Shown: one piece after another, positions 58,262-64,000 of the stretch
Numbering within the stretch: the stretch's first letter is position 1
Layout: each line of letters starts with the position of its first letter
Origin: Symbiodinium natans
Lineage: Eukaryota > Sar > Dinophyceae > Suessiales > Symbiodiniaceae
Assembly: GCA_905221605.1 (NCBI GenBank)
Contig: CAJNDS010000312.1
Span: 103,501-167,500, forward strand
Length of the DNA: 64,000 nucleotides
Direction: 5' to 3'
The notes under the pieces: generated by a model
Told to the model about the DNA's origin: nothing
Databases searched by the model: none
The model's input: the letters and a program-made list of their open reading frames with translations, nothing else
Translations under genes and position numbers: made by a program

Positions 58262-58365
58262 GTATCGTACTTCAAGGGAAATTATTGAGGCACTCACACT
58301 GCAACCGAAGAACCTGGAATAAGAGATTGCGTAATTGCCCTCAAGTTGTCGAGGACCTTGCACCC

Positions 58366-58450
58366 CGTTTAGACTTGGCCGAAAATGAGGACCCACCCTC
58401 CCCCCACCGAACCCCCCCAGCCCCCCCCCCCCCCCCCCCCCACCCCCGCC
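58366..58450 (+). repeat. Dispersed repeat, partial copy 3, with (C)21
   Basis: The TTGGCCGAAAATGAGGACCC block matches the left block of copies 1-2 with a few differences and is again followed by a C-rich core, here including 21 consecutive C (58421-58441). The middle and right blocks are not recognisable. Confidence 0.55.
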
Positions 58451-58579
58451 GTCACTCCTGAACGTTGAACCGTAGTTACGAGCCACTTGTAGGCCGCCCC
58501 TGAATTCTAAAGAGTCGAATGGAGCGATGTTCAAGGGGTTTAGGCAGGATCCCACGCAGATGAAATTCCAGACTTCCAA

Positions 58580-61500
58580 TCGTTCCCAATACTGTTCAGG
58601 AATCAGGTTTTGTGCGGGTTTTCATGTGTGCAAGTCCTCACTTAGGCACGGGATGGGAGCGGCCTTCTTCGCCAAGACGCCGTGGCGGGTGCAGAGCGAG
58701 CTGGAGTAGAGCTCTCGGCCGAATGCTACCGAGGTTCGCGTCAAGGCTGCATGAGAACAAGTGCGGTCACAGACAGATGTGCAGCAAGCAAGCCCCCGAC
58801 TGGTCACAAGACTTGTGGCAGCCTCATAATATGATGCCAAGGGGCCTCATGACACTGCTTTGTTGATAGCGCTACCAGTACGAGTCTCGTGGAGAGGCGT
58901 CGTTGCTAAAACCGGGAGGAAGGAACTGAGCTCACGCCGGTGCTGTTGAGAGTTTTGCGCCTGTTGGCACTGTGGTTCAGGTGCGCACTGAGGAGGAAGG
59001 GAATGTTCCTTCGGTGCCTTCCGCAACGAGGAACGCTTTGCAAGCAGGCCTCGCGCCTCTGGACATCTCTAGACATGTCTGGACTGTCTTTAGACGCTAG
59101 TCGCTAGAGTCCAAGACGCAGTAGATGTGCTGATGCGCCTGTGCGTGGGGTACTGATCGGAGTAGTTGGGATCCAGCAAACCACGCCTTGGGTGCAACAA
59201 AAGGAGCTTCAGAGACGCAAGATCTGCCATGAATAAGCTTAGGTCCTCAACTGATGGCCCCACGTCCGTACTCCCTTCACGTGCATAATAAGTTGACTAC
59301 AGATCTGGAACAGCTTCATCCCTAAGCCCGAAGATGGAGATGCTTCTGTACATGCGAAGGTTGTGCGACGGCATCACTTCGCACTATTCAACTTACCCAT
59401 TTGCAGACCTATGTTTTGCAGCCATAACTCCCAGGGCCCTCACCCAGGTGAGAGGAGAAGAGTGAGGATGAGTGTCAAGATGAGCGCATGGAGCTCCACA
59501 TCCTGTGGCCGGCAGCTACTTGGACCCAATTCTGGTGCGATGATGTGCGGATTCAAGGCTTAAGTGCGTGAAGCTGATTTGATGCACAGCCAGAACGGCC
59601 AGAACCCTCGATTTTCGCAATCTCCCTCTACAAGATACAAGCTACCCTGCTTACCCGAGGCTGATCCCGCAAAGTCAGCGCTAGCCGCTAGCAAAGATGG
59701 ATGCCGGCCTGATAAATTCTCCGTCGCTGCCTCCCCTCGAAATAGAACACCTTCGGCAGTGTGACGGAAATGCCAATTTTCATCTTAGAGAACTGGCACT
59801 GCACAAACACCAACACCACCAGAACCGCAGCATCAACAGCATGCTCTGCGTTTCTACACGAATCTTTCCTTTCCGTGTCGGCACGACGAAGATGAAATGG
59901 TAGCTGTAGTCCCTACAGTACACCTCTGGCACTTAAGCCTTAGCCGTAGACCTTAGGCCCAAAACCGGCCACAAACAAAAAAGTTGTCGCTTATCTGGGC
60001 GGAGCGGAATGACCTTGGCCTTGACACTGCTGAGCTTCCTGCGTTCTGGTGAATCACACCGACGCAGAGGTCCGCCTGCCCAACAGCTCGCGAAGGCTTC
60101 TATCTAACTTCATGTTGTTTCAATGGAGCAGCCACCCCTCTGAGCTCAGAACCGGTGGCGCAGGAGGCCTGAGCTCCGAGCGAGACTTGACGCAGCTTAG
60201 GGGCGGCTAGCATGCCGGCCGGGATCCGAAAAAAAACAACTCCCCACATTCAAGCCTCAAGAGTCTCAAGAGCTTGCGAGCGCCTGTCTTGCCCAGACAC
60301 TACAGCAGCCTAGACATGCCTAGACTTTAGCCCATCCTCATACTGTATGTCAGAGTACTTCTCGACATTCAGCAGCCGGAGAATTGCCGGTCTCCATTGG
60401 AAACCGTCAAACTGAGAGACAGACGGCGGCACGTCCAAGCCCGGCCCGGAGCCTGCTTGCAAAGCAGCGAGCGCGACTCACAAAGATATGGAATCTACCA
60501 ATGATCTTCTCGGTGCATTGAGGGAACCCTGTCGCTGAGACATGCAGAGATCACGCAGGGCGCATGGCGCTTGACTCCCCAAGATGCCATGTGTGAGGTT
60601 GCAAGATTTTGAAGTTGTAGGCAGACCGCTCATTTGTCTCCCGCGCGGGCCATGACATGTAGCGTTGTCAACATGTGCTACAAGTCCAGCCTGTCTTGGG
60701 ACGACCTACGGCTATAGACTGGGCAAGTCCTGGAACCAGACTCCACGCACCGAAGTTGCTTGGATTATTGATCCTTGAAATATAAAGATTATAAAGCAGC
60801 TACGACAAAAAGACGAGCAACGCCCGGATCCAGGTCTGCAGCGGCTTGGGAACACGCTTTTGAGTCGACAGAGTCTAGATTGTTCCCCCCCAGTCCCTGA
60901 ACTCCGATGCAGTCTTCCCGGCCGCCTGCTCTACCACACAGGTATGGCTTGAAAGACGGAATAAGGAAAGAACGTACGCATCGTACGCATCTTGGGGTAG
61001 TACTTGTTTCTTCTCCTGAAGGGTTCTGCAGCTCTGCCATGCCTGTAGATGCTGCCCCGAAGCCCGCACAGCCCTCCCTCAGCGGCCTGCAGACAGGCGC
61101 ACTAGCTTGGGGTGCCTGCTCAACTCTTCGTACTTCATATTACTTCATGCTTCACACCATTTGCAGCGCCTTCTATGTAGGAGAGCTGAGAATTGGGGCA
61201 TCAAAGGCCTGAGAGCACCCAGGTGCTTCTGACACATGAGTCCCTCGGAGTCCCTCGAGCTACTGTCGACAGAGCTTTGCAACGCTTTGCAGCTGGCGCC
61301 GACGGATGCAGACCAGGCATTAGTAATTCTGAGAAGAGGATAATTGCAAAAATGATTCAAACACCACGGCTGTACCAAAAGACCCGAACCGCGATGCAGA
61401 AGCCTCCTTCATATTCGGTGCTCGTATCCTCCTCTGCAGCATGGGTGAGACTTGCGCAAGCCAAGCACTGCTTTGCGAGACCGGCTGCAACTGCGGAATA

Positions 61501-62246
61501 CGGAATTGTGGTCAACGGCACTGCTGCTAGTTGCTGCTAGTTCAGCAGAGCCCAATAAGGACTTGCCAACCATGCCGTGACGCTGAACACCAGGTCCCAG
61601 CATGAGCCCGGGGCGGGCAGCTGCAGCATCACTCAAGCTGTTCCTCCTGTCGCTTCGTTCTCACTAACAAAACAGAGATGAAGGTAAGAACACAGACACA
61701 ATGAGCACCTAACCGGCAGCCATGGGCGTGTTCCAGCACATGCGACAATGTCGATATCCGTGGCTGTAGCTCCAGCAACGGCAACAACCGACAAATATTG
61801 GACACTACCAATTTTTGGAGCCTGTGATGCTTCCAGGACTGAGGGAGAAAGACTTCTTCAAAACTTCACGCTTGGATGCGATCTCCTCCCCACTGCTTCA
61901 AAAGCCTCCGAAACCTCAACCTTGTAAAGGGCAGGGTGCCTCCTCCAGCAGCTCCGCTGATGGGGCCTTGCCACGGCGAAACAGAGCTCCCACCGGCGTC
62001 CCACCTCTTACAAAACGAGGTTTGTCGACAGCTGAGCCCGTGACCTCTCTAGCCGCGCTTCCTTCACAGCATGCGCTCATGCACGTCTGTTTTGCGTGTG
62101 CACCCAAGGTTTGACCAGGAGTCTTAACGTTGGAACGCCTTAATCGTCAATTTCTAGCCCTGGGCTGCAAGAGCTGTGAGACTGTGACGTGCAATTCCAG
62201 GAATGTTGGCAGTACTTGTCTGTCCGAGACTGGAGTGAACCAGCTC
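58580..62246. other. Interval without a supported gene
   Basis: Several 60-115-codon ORFs on both strands (for example plus 59564-59764 and 61815-62114, minus 60875-61069) have acceptable composition. They overlap other open frames and carry no known motif, so none is called. Confidence 0.45.
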
Positions 62247-62669
62247 TCAATACTCTTCCTCACAAAGAGCGCTTGCTGAGTAAATGTCTAAGCCTCTAAG
62301 CCTGCCATCCTGCTCTGGTGGCCACTTCACCATGCCAGACAACGTTTCCTTGCCCTGTATGGTACCACCCTTGGAACCCTTCACATCCGACCACACATCG
62401 AAGCTTGCTATTCTGCAATTCCCATTGCCTGGACGATGGCAAGAAGAGGAGAGCCTTGCGCTAAAGGCTTCAGCTCGGGAAGCCTCGTCCGCGGAAGAGC
62501 CGCCGGCCAAGAGCCACTGATGCCTGGGCCGGACAGGAAAGTTTCCTAAAGCTTCCTCGCATGTCTCGCGACTCTGTGAGAGGGCTCCCGGCAGGAACTG
62601 CAAGGGCAAGCAGTCCAACACTGTAGGCAACGATTGCCCAAGTGTGATCCTGGAAAAGGGTTCCCCCAT
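62247..62669 (-). CDS. Possible 3'-terminal exon, unknown protein
   Basis: A 140-codon open frame ending in TGA or continuous with an upstream exon. Segments such as FDVWSDVKGSKGGTIQGKET and GRLRGLDIYSASALCEEEY have ordinary globular composition. No domain recognised. The first codons may be intronic, and the complementary frame is also open for 78 codons, so the call rests on composition alone. Confidence 0.32.
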   Translation of the reverse strand: MGEPFSRITLGQSLPTVLDCLPLQFLPGALSQSRETCEEALGNFPVRPRHQWLLAGGSSADEASRAEAFSARLSSSCHRPGNGNCRIASFDVWSDVKGSKGGTIQGKETLSGMVKWPPEQDGRLRGLDIYSASALCEEEY

Positions 62670-64000
62670 TCTTGCAGCGTTAACACAAGATTACACAAGG
62701 AGTGATTGCTTTGGGTTGGTCCATTGCATGTCTTTATTTGCGGCTCGTTATGGCTCGTGACTCCGAGGTTGTTGAAGATTATTTCTCACTTGCTCTCGGA
62801 CTCGATGTACAAATGCCTTAAAACTTACTTATAACCGTTGTATGGACTTTGAAGCTGAAGTGCAGGGAGCAAAGAGAGAGGCGAGATAGAGCTGGTTTTT
62901 GAGCTCTTCTTGTCTGCTCAGGTCACTGTCCAGCACCTCGGCGAACCACCTCGGCGAGGTGCCCCTTCTCTACTACATGGGTACAGTCTCTTTGCGCCTG
63001 TACACTCCTGTACACTCTTGGTGGCCTGTCTATCACATGCTGGAGAAGCCTCGAAAACCATAGGCCGCAGCGGCAAAAGAGGCCGACCTCCTCAAACATG
63101 TTCTCCCTCCCTTCTCTTCTCCGGAGTGACGGTGGCGCGAAGAAGTGAGGGAGAGTGTGTGGCTTGAGCGTTGTCGTTCTCCATTCCGCCGACCTTGTGA
63201 AGGGCCCCATCGATGTGGGAACGGCCCTTTCAGGGAGAATCCAGACTCCAGCTGGCTGGTCAGCTTCAGCCGAAGCCCTCAGCTTCAAAGCCCCCACTCC
63301 ATCTTGGTGCAGGGGGCACATGCTCAGATAAGCCATCCTCTGCGAGCATCGCTCGAATTATGGAAGATGTGCTGATTCCCGCGCCTGCCTTCGTGGTACA
63401 ATGTATTGTAGTATGGCAGAGGACTAGCAAATGGTGGTAGAAATTCGACGGCGCAAGTGAAGTCAGGTTGAAAGCGTCAAGATGCGATTAAGCTCCTTGC
63501 TCAAGGAGGTCGCGAACAGATTGAATTGGGGCCCAACACCTGCGTGACATCAACCGTAACACTGCTGCGTCGCTCTAGTTGTCGATAGTTCGTGATGCAA
63601 ATAGTGCAGGCTTGCACGTCCAGTCTAAGACAGGTAATTATGGGCACAAGTGGCAAGACACGGAATCAACCCCATGTCACATGACAAATTCTGTACACTC
63701 CATGCTTGACCTCAGTGTATCATACACTCGCGTGCAATTGTCTAAGGCTTGAGTCTAAGGGATGTCGCTGCTCTTCATGAGCGCAACACCAAAACTTGCA
63801 GTGCTTCTTCAGGGATCCGATGCCTTCTGATTCGGTCGTTTCACAGGATTTGGGATGCGATGATATGAGCCTTCTTGAATCAGAATGCTTTGGATACTCC
63901 CATGGCACCTCTTGGCATGCTTTGACAGCAGAATGCCTTGCTCTATCGCGCCCAACGCGATGCAATGTTGTGTGCATCCTCGGCAAAGAAGATGGGAACC
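62670..64000. other. Interval without a supported gene
   Basis: A 137-codon minus-strand frame at 62923-63336 is the only long ORF; it shows no domain and overlaps open plus-strand frames. Nothing else recognised to the window end. Confidence 0.4.

Overview
The window reads as nuclear DNA of a dinoflagellate, probably a Symbiodiniaceae-like alga. This is inferred from several traits together. Genes are sparse and split into short exons. Some introns open with GC rather than GT: the kinase motifs only join in frame if AG|GC donors are used. Long simple repeats and minisatellites are abundant, and there are internal copies of TTTAGGG-type telomeric repeat. No bacterial-style operon, rRNA or intact tRNA was seen.

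Recognisable protein-coding content is small. On the minus strand: (i) 20.46-21.44 kb, an uninterrupted ORF with an RS-rich N-terminus and two double-stranded-RNA-binding domains; (ii) 26.87-27.59 kb, an uninterrupted ORF ending in a single cupin-type beta-barrel with its metal-ligand histidines; (iii) 42.24-50.31 kb, a split protein kinase gene whose exons carry VAIK, the helix C Glu, HYDLKCDN, DFG, a RGTE..PEM activation segment and DIWSLG in the right order; (iv) 52.15-54.22 kb, a six-exon gene of unknown function supported by matching intron phases; (v) 12.36-13.41 kb, two phase-compatible exons of an unknown gene; (vi) terminal-looking exons at 55.86-56.08, 57.50-57.85 and 62.25-62.67 kb. 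On the plus strand, 35.04-36.11 kb holds a small gene of unknown function with unusually short introns. Most exons with a family or phase argument lie on the minus strand, which fits the unidirectional gene blocks known in dinoflagellates.

The rest is mainly non-coding. The largest element is a 2.5 kb (CA)n/(CGCA)n tract at 16.76-19.24 kb that holds enormous but meaningless ORFs. Other repeats are a CT/TTTC tract (4.05-4.35 kb), a 9-bp purine minisatellite (29.54-29.93 kb), a 46-bp minisatellite (32.90-33.30 kb), a 19-bp minisatellite (38.39-38.60 kb), an AT-rich island (37.28-37.86 kb), a tRNA-like relic (55.18-55.26 kb) and a dispersed repeat with two good copies (36.82 and 53.27 kb) plus a partial third (58.37 kb).

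The genes show no obvious common pathway. Gene models were assembled by eye from motifs, splice-site context and reading phase, so exon edges are approximate and unlisted exons are likely. No clear new defence or mobile system is visible. The most interesting candidates are the non-RD kinase with GC-AG introns, the unknown six-exon gene and the dispersed repeat.
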